The notes under the pieces: model-generated | Databases searched by the model: none | Told to the model about the DNA's origin: nothing | Seen by the model: only the letters and a program-made list of their open reading frames with translations | Source of the DNA: Butyrivibrio fibrisolvens | GTDB lineage: Bacteria; Bacillota; Clostridia; Lachnospirales; Lachnospiraceae | Length of the DNA stretch: 64,000 nt | Assembly (NCBI RefSeq): GCF_023206215.1 | Contig: NZ_CP065800.1 | Span: forward strand, 1,240,001-1,304,000 | Direction: 5' to 3' | Shown here: positions 9,344 through 18,829 of the stretch, piece by piece | Position numbering within the stretch: position 1 is the first letter of the stretch | Layout of the letters: each line of letters begins with the position of its first letter | Made by a program: the position numbers and the translations under genes

Positions 9344-10570
9344 ATGCAGGAATATCCAAGTTATAAACTAAATAGAATAGCTGAAGCAGATCAGACAGAT
9401 CTTATAACTGTGATTGTTGCCTGCTACAATATCGAGACATATATAAGAAGATGTGTTGATTCTATCACAGCGCAGACTTATAAGAATCTTGAAATCCTTA
9501 TAACAGACGATGGATCAACAGATTGCTCCGGTTCTATCTGCGATGAGCTTGCAAGTAAGGATTCAAGGATCAAAGTATTTCATACAGATAATCATGGCCT
9601 TGGCCTTGCACGAGACTATGCCATGGACAGAGCATCCGGTACATATATAACTTTTGTGGACGGTGATGATCATATAGAGCCTAGGATGTATGAAGAGATG
9701 ATGGCTGCGATGAAGGCTTTTGATACAGACATAGTAGTAGCCGGATATGAGAATGTATATGAATCCAAGAATACCAAAGCAAAGAGCATAAACCTTACAG
9801 GCACGAAGGAATCAACAAAAGAACCAATTAAAGAATCCACTAAAGAATCTACTAAAGAATTAGCTAAAGAAAGTAGCGCTAACGGAGAAGATCTGCAAAA
9901 CGTGACAGCTTCAAAAGATGAAGTCTGCTATCTCTCAGATCTTGCCTTGATGAATTCAGAAAATCTTCTAAGGGCGCTTGTAGAAGAAGATGAGAAATAC
10001 GTAGTTCAGAACTGCGCATGGAATAAACTCTACAAAAGAAGCCTTGTAGAAGAGGGCGATAAGCTTAGATTCCCTGAAGGTCACTATGAAGATATAGTAT
10101 ATACAACAAAGCTTCTTAATAAAGTTAAAAGCGGCGTAGTTATCTGCGATAAGCTATACAACTATATAATTGATAGAAGCGGAAGCATCATGAATCAGGG
10201 TGTCAAATGGGATATACTGACCCAGCAGATTCCTGCTTACAAGGCGCGTAACAAGGTACTTGTAGATGCAGGATACCCTGAACTTGCATACATACATCAA
10301 TATATGGTATATAAGAAACTATTGCTTTTATACACTCAGGTCAGAAGGTCCAAAGATCCTGAGAAGAAAGCTAAGATGGATGCTCTTGCAGAAGTGATAA
10401 GGGGAGTAAAGAATAATTATGCCAAGGTGTATAGCTGCAGGATCGCAGATCCTCATCAGGAACTGAGGATGAAATTGTTCCTTAAAAATACTATGCTGTA
10501 TAATTCTTTTATGGCAGTAAATGATACATTTATAATACCTGTAAAGATATGGGTAAGTAATAAGTTATAA
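9344..10570 (+). CDS. GT2 family glycosyltransferase with a KEST-repeat linker
   Basis: The GT-A domain shows DDGSTD (nucleotide binding) and DGDDHIEP (DxD-type metal site). The C-terminal half resembles other EPS GT2 enzymes and includes a conserved YEDIVYTTKLL segment. ATG 9344 has AGGAG at 5-6 bases; an in-frame ATG at 9314 lacks this and is rejected. Residues 155-178 are six 4-residue repeats of KEST type inserted just after the catalytic core. The 132 bases before it hold no other gene. The acceptor and donor sugars are unknown. Confidence 0.88.
   Translation: MQEYPSYKLNRIAEADQTDLITVIVACYNIETYIRRCVDSITAQTYKNLEILITDDGSTDCSGSICDELASKDSRIKVFHTDNHGLGLARDYAMDRASGTYITFVDGDDHIEPRMYEEMMAAMKAFDTDIVVAGYENVYESKNTKAKSINLTGTKESTKEPIKESTKESTKELAKESSANGEDLQNVTASKDEVCYLSDLALMNSENLLRALVEEDEKYVVQNCAWNKLYKRSLVEEGDKLRFPEGHYEDIVYTTKLLNKVKSGVVICDKLYNYIIDRSGSIMNQGVKWDILTQQIPAYKARNKVLVDAGYPELAYIHQYMVYKKLLLLYTQVRRSKDPEKKAKMDALAEVIRGVKNNYAKVYSCRIADPHQELRMKLFLKNTMLYNSFMAVNDTFIIPVKIWVSNKL
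9806..9877 (+). repeat. In-frame 12-bp tandem repeat, six copies, inside a GT2 gene
   Basis: Six consecutive 12-base units encode KEST, KEPI, KEST, KEST, KELA and KESS. They are in frame with the GT2 start at 9344. The units share AAAGAATCNACT-like sequence with point differences, so the array is degenerate rather than freshly expanded. Confidence 0.9.
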
Positions 10571-10590
10571 AAAGATATTAAAAAGTTTTT

Positions 10591-10640
10591 ACTCTTAAGA
10601 ATGGAGATTTCAAAAACATAGAAATCAGCTTAAGAGTTTT
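10591..10640 (+). terminator. Stem-loop before the ABC flippase gene, possible weak terminator or attenuator
   Basis: The arms ACTCTTAAG (10591-10599) and CTTAAGAGT (10629-10637) pair perfectly. A second inner stem forms from GATTTC (10606-10611) and GAAATC (10621-10626). Only four T residues follow, so read-through is likely. It lies in the 91-base gap between a GT2 gene and the ABC transporter. Confidence 0.5.
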
Positions 10641-10661
10641 AACATATAAGGAAGGTTAAAG

Positions 10662-12500
10662 ATGGGATCTACTAACACAGAAAAAAACGAAAAGAACGTC
10701 TCTACACAGGAACTTAGTTTATTTCACAAGATAAGATATATATTTGACAGACGCCAGAAAAAGCAGTTTGTTGTTCTTGGCATCATGATCCTCTTGGGAG
10801 GCCTTTTTGAGACTCTTGGAGTATCAATGGTAGTACCTGTTGCTGCTGCAATAATTACTCCGGACACACTCCACAGATATCTTGAAAAGGCTGCAGAAAA
10901 GGTTCCATTTATTGATGGTATCCTCAGGGTATTTGGACTTGATTCTGATAAAAAGCTTATGCTGTTTTTGCTTATATCACTGATGGTCATATTTGTTATC
11001 AAGAATATATATCTTCTCTTTCTTTCAGCAAGGCAGAACACCTTTGTTACATACGGGAGAAATGAGATGATAAGCCGTGTAATGAGAGAGTTCTTGAACA
11101 GACCCTACGAATATTACCTTGGCGCAGATATACCAACAGTATTCAGAATTACAGACTCAGATATACCTAATCTCTTTCATATGATCATGGCGATCCTTTC
11201 GCTTGCAACAGAGCTTGTAGTATCAACATGTCTTGCTATTGTACTAATAGTTGTTAACTGGCAGATGACTTTGTTCATCGTAGCAGTATTTCTTGTTATT
11301 ACAATTGTTAATACCAAGGTATTAAAACCCCGTATGGAAAAATACGGAGCAGAAAATCAGAAGGTTCAGTCCAGGATAGCAAAATGGCGCCTTCAGGCTA
11401 TATATGGTCTTAAGGATGTTAAAGTCCTTCACAGAGAAGACTTTTTTATCAGAAATTATTATGAGAGCGGACTTGATGGAGCAAGACTTTCAAAAGATTA
11501 TGCTATCTTCAACTCCCTTCCAAGATTTTTAATAGAATCAGTATTCATGGTTGCTGTACTTGGCTATATTGCTATCTATGTCCTTTTGGATGGTAATGTT
11601 GGAGATCTTATCCCGCAGCTGACAGCATTTGCAGTTGCTGCTATGAGAATCATGCCTAGTGCCAACCGTATCAATACTTACATTACAGAGATTGCCTACG
11701 AACAGCCAAGCCTTAACTTTGTATATGATAACCTGACAGAGTCCATGAAAGCTGACAGTCAGATGAGAGCTATAACTGAGAAGTATTCAGGACCTGCGCT
11801 TAAGCTTGAGAATGAGATTAGCCTTAAGCATATTACATTCCATTATCCTGATACTGACAGTAATATCTTCTCAGACGCAGATATGCTGGTTCCGAAGGGT
11901 AAATCTGTCGGAATCATGGGAGCATCAGGCGCCGGTAAGTCTACTATAGTAGATATACTTCTGGGACTGCTTCATGCTCAGACAGGTGAGATACTATGTG
12001 ATGGCAAGAATATATTCAGTAACTATGAGTCATGGCTTTCTCAGATAGGATATATACCTCAGTCTATCTATCTTATAGATGAGAGTATCAGAGAGAATAT
12101 TGCATTTGGTATAGATGCATCCAAGATCGATGAAGACAGGATCTGGGAAGTCCTTAAGGAAGCTCAGCTTGATGAGTTTATAAGATCACTTCCGGAAGGA
12201 CTGGATACCAAGATAGGTGATAGAGGTGTAAGACTTTCAGGTGGACAGAGACAGCGTATAGGTATTGCAAGAGCGCTGTATCACAATCCTGAGATTCTGG
12301 TATTCGATGAAGCTACATCTGCTCTTGATAATGAGACTGAGGCAGCAGTTATGGAAGCCGTTAACAGCTTCCATGGCAAGAAGACCATGGTCATAATAGC
12401 ACACAGACTTAATACTATAGAGAAGTGTGATATAATTTATGAGGTTCGTAACGAAAAGATAGTACAGACCACATTGGAAGGACGTCATATAATTCACTGA
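10662..12500 (+). CDS. PglK/MsbA-like ABC transporter, fused permease and ATPase, copy 1
   Basis: A 612-residue half-transporter: a six-helix membrane domain (about residues 30-330) followed by an ABC ATPase. The ATPase has Walker A GASGAGKST, signature LSGGQRQRIGIARAL, Walker B LVFDEATSALD and a switch His in IIAHRL. The N-terminal segment with FETLGVSMVVP is characteristic of PglK-type lipid-linked oligosaccharide flippases. It likely works as a homodimer that flips an undecaprenyl-linked repeat unit outward. AAGGAAGG provides the ribosome site. It is one of two such genes in the window (see 53918) besides a Wzx at 32440. Drug or lipid export is the alternative, but the setting argues against it. 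Confidence 0.87.
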   Translation: MGSTNTEKNEKNVSTQELSLFHKIRYIFDRRQKKQFVVLGIMILLGGLFETLGVSMVVPVAAAIITPDTLHRYLEKAAEKVPFIDGILRVFGLDSDKKLMLFLLISLMVIFVIKNIYLLFLSARQNTFVTYGRNEMISRVMREFLNRPYEYYLGADIPTVFRITDSDIPNLFHMIMAILSLATELVVSTCLAIVLIVVNWQMTLFIVAVFLVITIVNTKVLKPRMEKYGAENQKVQSRIAKWRLQAIYGLKDVKVLHREDFFIRNYYESGLDGARLSKDYAIFNSLPRFLIESVFMVAVLGYIAIYVLLDGNVGDLIPQLTAFAVAAMRIMPSANRINTYITEIAYEQPSLNFVYDNLTESMKADSQMRAITEKYSGPALKLENEISLKHITFHYPDTDSNIFSDADMLVPKGKSVGIMGASGAGKSTIVDILLGLLHAQTGEILCDGKNIFSNYESWLSQIGYIPQSIYLIDESIRENIAFGIDASKIDEDRIWEVLKEAQLDEFIRSLPEGLDTKIGDRGVRLSGGQRQRIGIARALYHNPEILVFDEATSALDNETEAAVMEAVNSFHGKKTMVIIAHRLNTIEKCDIIYEVRNEKIVQTTLEGRHIIH

Positions 12501-12501
12501 T

Positions 12502-13530
12502 ATGATTGGTACAGAGATGATCAAAGGACAGGGGTTGGGCAACCAACTCTTTGTCTATGTAACGGCAAGAGCCATTGCCACTGAGAAGGGGTGCGAATTT
12601 GGAATTCTAAATCCCGAGCAGTTTGGCAATAATATACATTCATCAAATGGCATGTATTTCATGGATATTGACTGTGGTAAGGTCATATCTCCCAATGACA
12701 AAGACAAGATGCATATCTGGAATGACGATGATACCAGGATATATCTTGGTACTTCAAAGTCAGATATGGAGAATGGAATCTATGTAAGCGGACCTGATGA
12801 CAGTATCCATGATATAGAAGATAACACCCTTATATATGGCAATCTTCAGGCGGAGTCCTATTTTATCAAATTTAAAGATAAGATCAAGGACTGGCTTAAA
12901 GTAAAACCTGAGTATGATTCCAAAGAGTATACAAGGGATAACCTGTGTATTCTGAATATGCGAGGCGGTGAGTATTCATCAAGTCCGGAGCTATTCCTTG
13001 GAAGAAACTACTGGCTAAAAGCCATGAAGCAGATGAAAAAGATCCGTCCTGACATGGAGTTCATGATAGTGACTGAAGACGTGGAGTCTGCAAGGAAGAT
13101 CCTTCCTGAAGTTGAAGCACACCATTTTGATATGGGCAAGGACTATGTGACAGTTAAGAACGCAAGGTATCTTGTTGCGTCTAACTCATCTTTTGCAGTA
13201 CTTGCAGCACTTACAAGCGAGGAACTTGTGTATGCGATAGCCCCAAAATACTGGGCAAGACATAATGTATCTAATGGTTACTGGGCTTCAGAGCAGAACA
13301 TATATAGTTTTTTCCACTATATGGATAGAAAAGGGAAGATGTTCACAGCTGATGAATGCAGGGCAGAACTTGAAAAGTTTAAAGCCACTTCCGGCATATA
13401 TACAAAGAAATCCAAGAAGGCTACCGGCTTTATGAGAGAGATGCAGACATTAAGAAGTCAGCTTATCTATAAAACCTGGATGGCCGGGAGAGCATTTAGA
13501 AAAATTCAAAGAATGATTAGTAAAGCTTAA
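12502..13530 (+). CDS. Divergent GT11-like glycosyltransferase
   Basis: A 342-residue protein with KGQGLGNQLFVYV at the N-terminus, as in GT11, but the usual HxRRGDY motif is replaced by NMRGGEY. Near the C-terminus ASNSSFAVLAAL stands in for the NSSFSWWG block. It therefore has the GT11 scaffold but altered substrate residues, and may use a different donor or acceptor. The start ATG lies one base after the ABC transporter stop, so translation is coupled. A basic C-terminal tail may bind the membrane. Function is assigned at family level only. Confidence 0.75.
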   Translation: MIGTEMIKGQGLGNQLFVYVTARAIATEKGCEFGILNPEQFGNNIHSSNGMYFMDIDCGKVISPNDKDKMHIWNDDDTRIYLGTSKSDMENGIYVSGPDDSIHDIEDNTLIYGNLQAESYFIKFKDKIKDWLKVKPEYDSKEYTRDNLCILNMRGGEYSSSPELFLGRNYWLKAMKQMKKIRPDMEFMIVTEDVESARKILPEVEAHHFDMGKDYVTVKNARYLVASNSSFAVLAALTSEELVYAIAPKYWARHNVSNGYWASEQNIYSFFHYMDRKGKMFTADECRAELEKFKATSGIYTKKSKKATGFMREMQTLRSQLIYKTWMAGRAFRKIQRMISKA

Positions 13531-13543
13531 TTAGTAAAGCTTA
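13516..13543 (+). repeat. Perfect 14-bp tandem duplication across a stop codon
   Basis: ATTAGTAAAGCTTA occurs at 13516-13529 and again directly at 13530-13543. The first copy contains the TAA stop (13528-13530) of the GT11-like gene, so the second copy lies just downstream and does not change the protein. It looks like a recent slippage or duplication. Confidence 0.9.
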
Positions 13544-13600
13544 ATTCTTCCAGACCAAGTGTGAAGTTTGGACAAAACAAATGATAATAGAGGATGATCC

Positions 13601-14545
13601 ATGATCTACGATTGTTTTCCGTTTTTTAACGAGCTTGATATATTAAAGCTTAGGCTCAATATACTGGACCCTTATGTAGACCGTTTCGTAATAGAGGAAG
13701 CGACTACAACTTTTTCCGGCCAGCCCAAGGAGCTTTGCTTTGAAAAAAATAAGGACATGTTCAAAGAATTCCTTCATAAGATAACTTATATAGTAGTTGA
13801 TGAGAATCCTACAGATGTGAATGCTTTTGAACGTGACGTATTTCAGAAAAATCACCTCATAGAAGGTCTTAAGGATGCTACAGACAAGGATATCATAATG
13901 CTAAGCGACTGCGATGAGATTCCTTCTCCGAAGGCACTTAAATGGGTATTTGATAACTTTGATCCGTCTAAGGTATATCATCTTGCACAGGATAACTTCT
14001 ATGCTTTTTTTAATATGATGGAGATATCAGGTAATCTCTTGGAGACAGAGGGTGAGTTCCCTGAGATTCCTGATAGGCAGCGCAAGTGGCTTGGTACTAA
14101 GATAACAAGTCTTAGTCAGATCCCTAAGGATGGCATAGTTCGACTTCGAGATCAGATAGCTACTACAGATCCCAGGTCTGTAAGAGTTCCTGAAGGCGGC
14201 TGGCATTTTGGATACATGGGTGGACACCATGAGACAGATGCAGCCAAGCGTATAGGTGTTAAGGTCAAGGCAGCAGCCCATCAGGAGTACAATGATAGAG
14301 AGATACTGGCTGAGACTATGGACCAGCTCATACTTGGAAGAGACCTTCTAGGAAGAGATGCAGAGTTTGCAAGAGTTGAGATGGATGACAGGTATCCTAA
14401 GTATTTATTAGAGCATCTTGATGAGTATAGTTACCTTGTTATGCCCAGGATAAGCGGATTTAAAAAGCTTATGGCAAGACTTGATCTTACGGTAGGACGT
14501 TTTTGCCGTAAGGCTTATCACCATGTGATGAGAAAGTTTAGATGA
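13601..14545 (+). CDS. GT17-like glycosyltransferase (N-acetylglucosaminyltransferase family)
   Basis: A 314-residue protein beginning MIYDCFPFFNELDILKLR, the typical opening of GT17 proteins (relatives of the eukaryotic bisecting beta-1,4-GlcNAc transferase). LSDCDEIPSP around residue 105 is a likely metal/nucleotide site. GGWHFGYMGG about 200 residues in is another family feature. It would add a sugar, perhaps GlcNAc, to the repeat unit in the cytoplasm. Start ATG 13601 gives the expected N-terminus. Specificity in bacteria is not established, so only the family is claimed. Confidence 0.85.
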   Translation: MIYDCFPFFNELDILKLRLNILDPYVDRFVIEEATTTFSGQPKELCFEKNKDMFKEFLHKITYIVVDENPTDVNAFERDVFQKNHLIEGLKDATDKDIIMLSDCDEIPSPKALKWVFDNFDPSKVYHLAQDNFYAFFNMMEISGNLLETEGEFPEIPDRQRKWLGTKITSLSQIPKDGIVRLRDQIATTDPRSVRVPEGGWHFGYMGGHHETDAAKRIGVKVKAAAHQEYNDREILAETMDQLILGRDLLGRDAEFARVEMDDRYPKYLLEHLDEYSYLVMPRISGFKKLMARLDLTVGRFCRKAYHHVMRKFR

Positions 14546-14588
14546 CTTAAGTGGTGATGGAAGTGGCGCTTAATATTCGAGGTTTAAA

Positions 14589-15350
14589 ATGGCTGAGTAC
14601 ATAAACGGAAGACTACAGCTCCCTAATGTCACATTAGTAGCTATGACAAGTGTTAAGGTTAAGGCTACTGTCAAAGCTATGGAATATTCCATGCGAGGCA
14701 TTGACTTTGGAGATGCAGTCCTTATTACAGATAGAAAGCCCTTCGGACTTCCAAAGGGTATAAGATATTCTCATATTGATAAAATAGACAATATAGATAA
14801 GTTCAACTATGCATGCGTATATGAGATTCATAAACATATAAATACAGATTATATCATGCTGGTCCACTACGACGGATTTATTGTTAATCCTGATAAGTGG
14901 CGGGACGAATTCCTTGATTACGATTATATCGGATCTCCATGGCCGCTTCCACCTGAAGGTGACAATATAACTTATAGAGATCCTGATGGTGTGATCATAA
15001 GAGTTGGTAACAGTGTTGGAATAAGGAGTAAAAAGCTCCTGGAACTGCCAGAAAAGCTTGGAATCCCGTGGGAGAGCTTCTATGGCTGGTACAATGAGGA
15101 CGGTTTTATATGCTGTCATCATCATAAGGAGCTTGAAGCAGCAGGCTGCAGATTTGCTCCTATAGAAGTTGCAAGATACTTTGGCAGAGAGCAGACCTTT
15201 GAAGAAACTAAGGGGATAGAACCTTTTTCTTTCCATAAATGGGATGATGAGAATAGCAAGTATCCAAGATTTGATAATCCAACAGTATTTCAGAAGATGT
15301 ATAAGGGTATAAGGCATATAGGCCATGTACTGCTACGCCGAGGGAACTGA
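14589..15350 (+). CDS. DUF5672 family protein, probable glycosyltransferase
   Basis: A 253-residue protein with a beta-strand start LPNVTLVAMTSVKV, YDGFIVNPDKW, DYIGSPWPLP and GNSVGIRSKKLLELP. This set matches what I know of the DUF5672 family, which is found in polysaccharide loci and has a GT-A-like look. NEDGFICCHHHKELE is also family-like. It lies between a GT17 and a GT2 gene with short gaps, so a sugar-transfer role is likely. No experimental function is known to me. Confidence 0.75.
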   Translation: MAEYINGRLQLPNVTLVAMTSVKVKATVKAMEYSMRGIDFGDAVLITDRKPFGLPKGIRYSHIDKIDNIDKFNYACVYEIHKHINTDYIMLVHYDGFIVNPDKWRDEFLDYDYIGSPWPLPPEGDNITYRDPDGVIIRVGNSVGIRSKKLLELPEKLGIPWESFYGWYNEDGFICCHHHKELEAAGCRFAPIEVARYFGREQTFEETKGIEPFSFHKWDDENSKYPRFDNPTVFQKMYKGIRHIGHVLLRRGN

Positions 15351-15353
15351 CGG

Positions 15354-16148
15354 ATGAAAGATAAGAATGGTAGATTGCATACAGATTATAAAGTTTCGAT
15401 CTGCATTCCGGTTTATAATAATCCGAATGGACTTAAAAAGCTTCTTGATAGCATAAGGATTCAGGACTATAAGGACTATGAAGTAATTGTAAGTGATGAT
15501 TCTGATGCTGGTCATGCTGAATTGTGTAAAGAGATCACCCTTAACTATTCAGAACATATGACTATCAGATACATAAGGCATGAGTCTACTGGAAAGCCGG
15601 GAGATAACTGGAACTCTTCGATCAGTGATGCAAGTGGTGAGTATATCAAGATGATGTTCCATGATGACTGGTTTACTGATAGATTGTCACTTGGAAGATT
15701 TGTAGAACTAATTGATAATTCCAAGGCGCAGTGCGCTTTTTCAGGAAGCATGCAGGTATCAGATGATTGGAGATATGCAAGGCATATCAATACTTATAAT
15801 CTTGAGCTTATAAAAAAGGATATACGAAATCTGTATGTAGGTAATGTGATAGGAGCACCAAGTGCTACTATTTTCAGGAACAAGGGAATACGTTTTGATA
15901 ACAGGCTTCGCTGGCTGATAGATATGGATTATTATCTTGCAGCCATGATAGATGAGAAGGATACGATCATAAATACAGATGAGCCTCTTGTGAGTATAGG
16001 GATAAGTGATAGTCAGCTTACTAACTACTGCAGACAACATCCCGGAATTGTAAGGCGCGAATATCTGTATGTTGGCAGAAAATACGGATTACTTGGGAAT
16101 ACTGAGTACAGGAAGTATCTAGTATCTCAGCTCAAGAAACCTCACTAA
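15354..16148 (+). CDS. GT2 family glycosyltransferase (short)
   Basis: A 264-residue GT-A enzyme. CIPVYNN starts the nucleotide-binding fold, VSDDSD carries the aspartates that contact the base and phosphates, and FHDDWFT fills the DxD position. The C-terminus is short, with no membrane helix. The start lies three bases after the DUF5672 stop, with GAGGG upstream, so the genes are co-translated. Linkage and sugar are unknown. Confidence 0.87.
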   Translation: MKDKNGRLHTDYKVSICIPVYNNPNGLKKLLDSIRIQDYKDYEVIVSDDSDAGHAELCKEITLNYSEHMTIRYIRHESTGKPGDNWNSSISDASGEYIKMMFHDDWFTDRLSLGRFVELIDNSKAQCAFSGSMQVSDDWRYARHINTYNLELIKKDIRNLYVGNVIGAPSATIFRNKGIRFDNRLRWLIDMDYYLAAMIDEKDTIINTDEPLVSIGISDSQLTNYCRQHPGIVRREYLYVGRKYGLLGNTEYRKYLVSQLKKPH

Positions 16149-16190
16149 ATACACATTTAGTGAAAGAACACATTAATGAGAGGAATGCTA

Positions 16191-17651
16191 ATGCATGTAC
16201 TTAATTTGAATGACAAATGGAGAAAGAACCTGTTCATAGTAGAAGTTATAGCATGTTATATTACGGTTCTTGCGTTTATGATACTAACTCCAATGCTTGG
16301 AGATGACTTTAACTACTATGCGACGGTCAATAAAGCAGGGAGTTTCTGGCAGCTTTTTGCACAGGAATATGATCAGTATATGCACTGGACAGGTAGATCT
16401 GTTGCACATATCATCCTTAGAATGGTATTTTATTTTGATGCTGTGATGCTCTTTAATTTCCTTTCCGCAGGCGTATTTGTTCTTTTGACTTTGTGCATTT
16501 ATTTTCATATAGACAGAAGACGTAGGTACGATTACAGGCTCTACTTACTCATAGTCCTCATGCTCTGGATATTTGGAGTTTCTTTTGCAGAGACTATACT
16601 TTTAAAATATGCATCCTGTAACTATCTTATAACCACGGGTATAATAATCGGATTCCTGACTCTTTACAGACATTGGCTCATCCAAGGATCTAAGGGCAGT
16701 ATTCTAAGATGCATAGGGATGTTTTTATTTGGAATTGTGGCAGGATGGTGTAGTGAGAATACATCAGGCGGAGCAATTCTGTTGCAGCTAATATATTTTG
16801 CAGTTATCTTATATAATCGTAAGCATGATAGTGTAGATACCGGCCGAAAAGCTCCAGCAGTAGAAAGTGCTTCTAAGCAAAGTGATACCTTATCTGTAGC
16901 TATGTACGGTAATAAGATCATGCCGTGGATGATCACAGGATTTATCGGTATGATCATCGGATTTGCCTTTATGATATCTGCTCCCGGCAACTATATTAGA
17001 GCATCATTTGTAGAAGAAGAACATACCGGCTTGGTTGGAATGATAGCAAGGATTCAGAAGACGACTCTCCTTATAAGGGACAATTTTCTGATCCTTATAT
17101 GCATGTTTATAGTCATCCTTATAATACTAAGGGTTATGGGTAAGACCTGGAAAGAGCTTCACAACATGCTCTTATACGGCTTTTTGTTCCTTGCAACAGC
17201 TTATAGCCTTATAATGACAGCTGAGCCTCAGGGCAGAGCCTTCTTTGGCGCAGGTATCTATCTTACCATAGCAATATGTCAGGGATTTTCTGATATCAAG
17301 CTGGATGAGGGTCCCAAAGAGCTTAATAAAGCCTTTTATATAGCAGGAACTTGTCTTGTATCTTTGATGTTCGTTCATATGTTCTTTGAGTATATTGACA
17401 GCGGAGTTGATCTTGGACGAATATATCGTGAAGAGTCTGAGAGGAATGCATATCTTGCACAGAAGGCAGCAGAGGGAGCTACCAGTATCGAAGCTCCGAT
17501 GTTAAGACCTGATTTTGATAACAAGTATACTTTTGCATATGTACTTGATATAACAGAAGATCCCGGATACTGGACTAATACTGAAGTCGAAGCTTATTAT
17601 GGAATAGAATCCATAAGCGGCGTAGAAAGAGCAAACTGGACAGAATACTGA
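16191..17651 (+). CDS. DUF6056-type polytopic membrane protein, possible GT-C glycosyltransferase
   Basis: A 486-residue membrane protein with about ten predicted helices. LGDDFNYY after the first helix and YMHWTGRSVAH in the first outer loop are the features shared with the DUF6056 family; the paired aspartates resemble the catalytic loop of GT-C enzymes. ATG 16191 is preferred because GAGAGG sits seven bases upstream; ATGs at 16176 and 16185 are alternatives. A hydrophilic insert around residues 215-240 separates membrane blocks. It may add sugars from a polyprenyl-phosphate donor outside the cell. It shares its stop with the next start (TGATG). A second DUF6056 gene at 22303-23771 is broken. 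Confidence 0.72.
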   Translation: MHVLNLNDKWRKNLFIVEVIACYITVLAFMILTPMLGDDFNYYATVNKAGSFWQLFAQEYDQYMHWTGRSVAHIILRMVFYFDAVMLFNFLSAGVFVLLTLCIYFHIDRRRRYDYRLYLLIVLMLWIFGVSFAETILLKYASCNYLITTGIIIGFLTLYRHWLIQGSKGSILRCIGMFLFGIVAGWCSENTSGGAILLQLIYFAVILYNRKHDSVDTGRKAPAVESASKQSDTLSVAMYGNKIMPWMITGFIGMIIGFAFMISAPGNYIRASFVEEEHTGLVGMIARIQKTTLLIRDNFLILICMFIVILIILRVMGKTWKELHNMLLYGFLFLATAYSLIMTAEPQGRAFFGAGIYLTIAICQGFSDIKLDEGPKELNKAFYIAGTCLVSLMFVHMFFEYIDSGVDLGRIYREESERNAYLAQKAAEGATSIEAPMLRPDFDNKYTFAYVLDITEDPGYWTNTEVEAYYGIESISGVERANWTEY

Positions 17652-18829
17652 TGCCTAATATTATCGAAAGATTAAGAGATTCACAAGAACTTAATAAAGT
17701 CAGAAGCATTCTTTTTGATATCATGCTGACAATTGAGCTGATAGTAGTCTTTCTTGATAAGAGTGATTTTCACTTTGCTTATGAGAGCTATGTATTTCGT
17801 GTGACATTCCTTATATCATGCCTTATCATCCTGCTGGGAATTACAAAATATGATATCAGGGAATACGTCATAACTCTTGTTTTGATGGTTATTGCGCTTA
17901 TAACGTATAGAAGCAGTGGCAGGAATGACATGATAAGATGTCTTACATTTATCGCTGCGTGTAAAGGGCTTGATATTAGAAGTAAGCTGAAACTGTTTTT
18001 CTACGAGAATCTTATTGGCTCAGCTATTCTTATAATATTGTCTGTGACTGGCATATTTGGAAAAGTCATGGTTCAGCATGCAGATGGTCAGATGCTGTAT
18101 GTATTTGGCTTTGGTAATGCCAATGGATTTCATTGTATGTTTATGATGATACTTTTTCTTGGAATATATATTTATTCTGAGAGGCTAAAGTGGTATCATT
18201 ATTTGGCTCTGTTTATATTAAATATAATTGTTTATAAACTGACTTCCTGTGAGACTGCATTTGCACTAGTGGCATTGGGACTTATATGCTTCTACATGGT
18301 CAAAGGCGTGGCTATCAAAGGAAGGAAGTTAGGAGAAGCAGGTTGGATCTATATTGCAGGAATAGCAACATTCCTTTTTGCTATAGGATTCTCTGTATGG
18401 GCTGCAATTGTCAGTAAATATACCTGGATGCCATGGTTTAAAAAGGTTCAGTTTATTGATAAACTGTTAACCGGAAGGATCATGAACCTGTATTGGAACT
18501 GGGATGCGCATCCTGGCGCGATTGAAAGCTGGAAGCTGTTTGCAGGCAGTGATACAGATTATTATTTTGACATGGGATGGTGCAGACTTGCATATTGGTA
18601 TGGAATAATACCTGCGCTGTGTGTTATAGTACTCTTGCTGATATTATATATAGATTGTATGAACAAAAGAGACGGGTATCTTCTTGTCATACTTACATGC
18701 CTTAGCATTTATACTATTGTTGAGGCTCATATAGTATCTGTATATATCGGCAGGAATTATATACTACTGTTTTTGGGAGCATGTATATATAACATTTTTG
18801 ATAAAAGGGATGGGGAAAAAGTAAGATGA
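17651..18829 (+). CDS. Wzy-like polysaccharide polymerase (O-antigen ligase/polymerase type), copy 1
   Basis: A 392-residue protein made largely of membrane helices, with a central GFGNANGFHCMF stretch and a larger outer loop after residue 250. This layout fits EPS polymerases. A similar segment (NPHPNSFH-like order: GY-P-HPNSFHSMF) occurs in the protein at 47809. Wzy proteins join lipid-linked repeat units on the outer face. The gene overlaps both neighbours (1 base upstream, 4 bases downstream) and sits next to the WbaP-type initiator. Wzy proteins diverge strongly, so the call relies on topology and context. Confidence 0.65.
   Translation: MPNIIERLRDSQELNKVRSILFDIMLTIELIVVFLDKSDFHFAYESYVFRVTFLISCLIILLGITKYDIREYVITLVLMVIALITYRSSGRNDMIRCLTFIAACKGLDIRSKLKLFFYENLIGSAILIILSVTGIFGKVMVQHADGQMLYVFGFGNANGFHCMFMMILFLGIYIYSERLKWYHYLALFILNIIVYKLTSCETAFALVALGLICFYMVKGVAIKGRKLGEAGWIYIAGIATFLFAIGFSVWAAIVSKYTWMPWFKKVQFIDKLLTGRIMNLYWNWDAHPGAIESWKLFAGSDTDYYFDMGWCRLAYWYGIIPALCVIVLLLILYIDCMNKRDGYLLVILTCLSIYTIVEAHIVSVYIGRNYILLFLGACIYNIFDKRDGEKVR

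Noticed and set aside
14634..15326. Long open frame on the minus strand (230 codons)
   Set aside because: It lies opposite the DUF5672 gene, has no ribosome site and an incoherent composition, and the plus-strand gene has clear family motifs.
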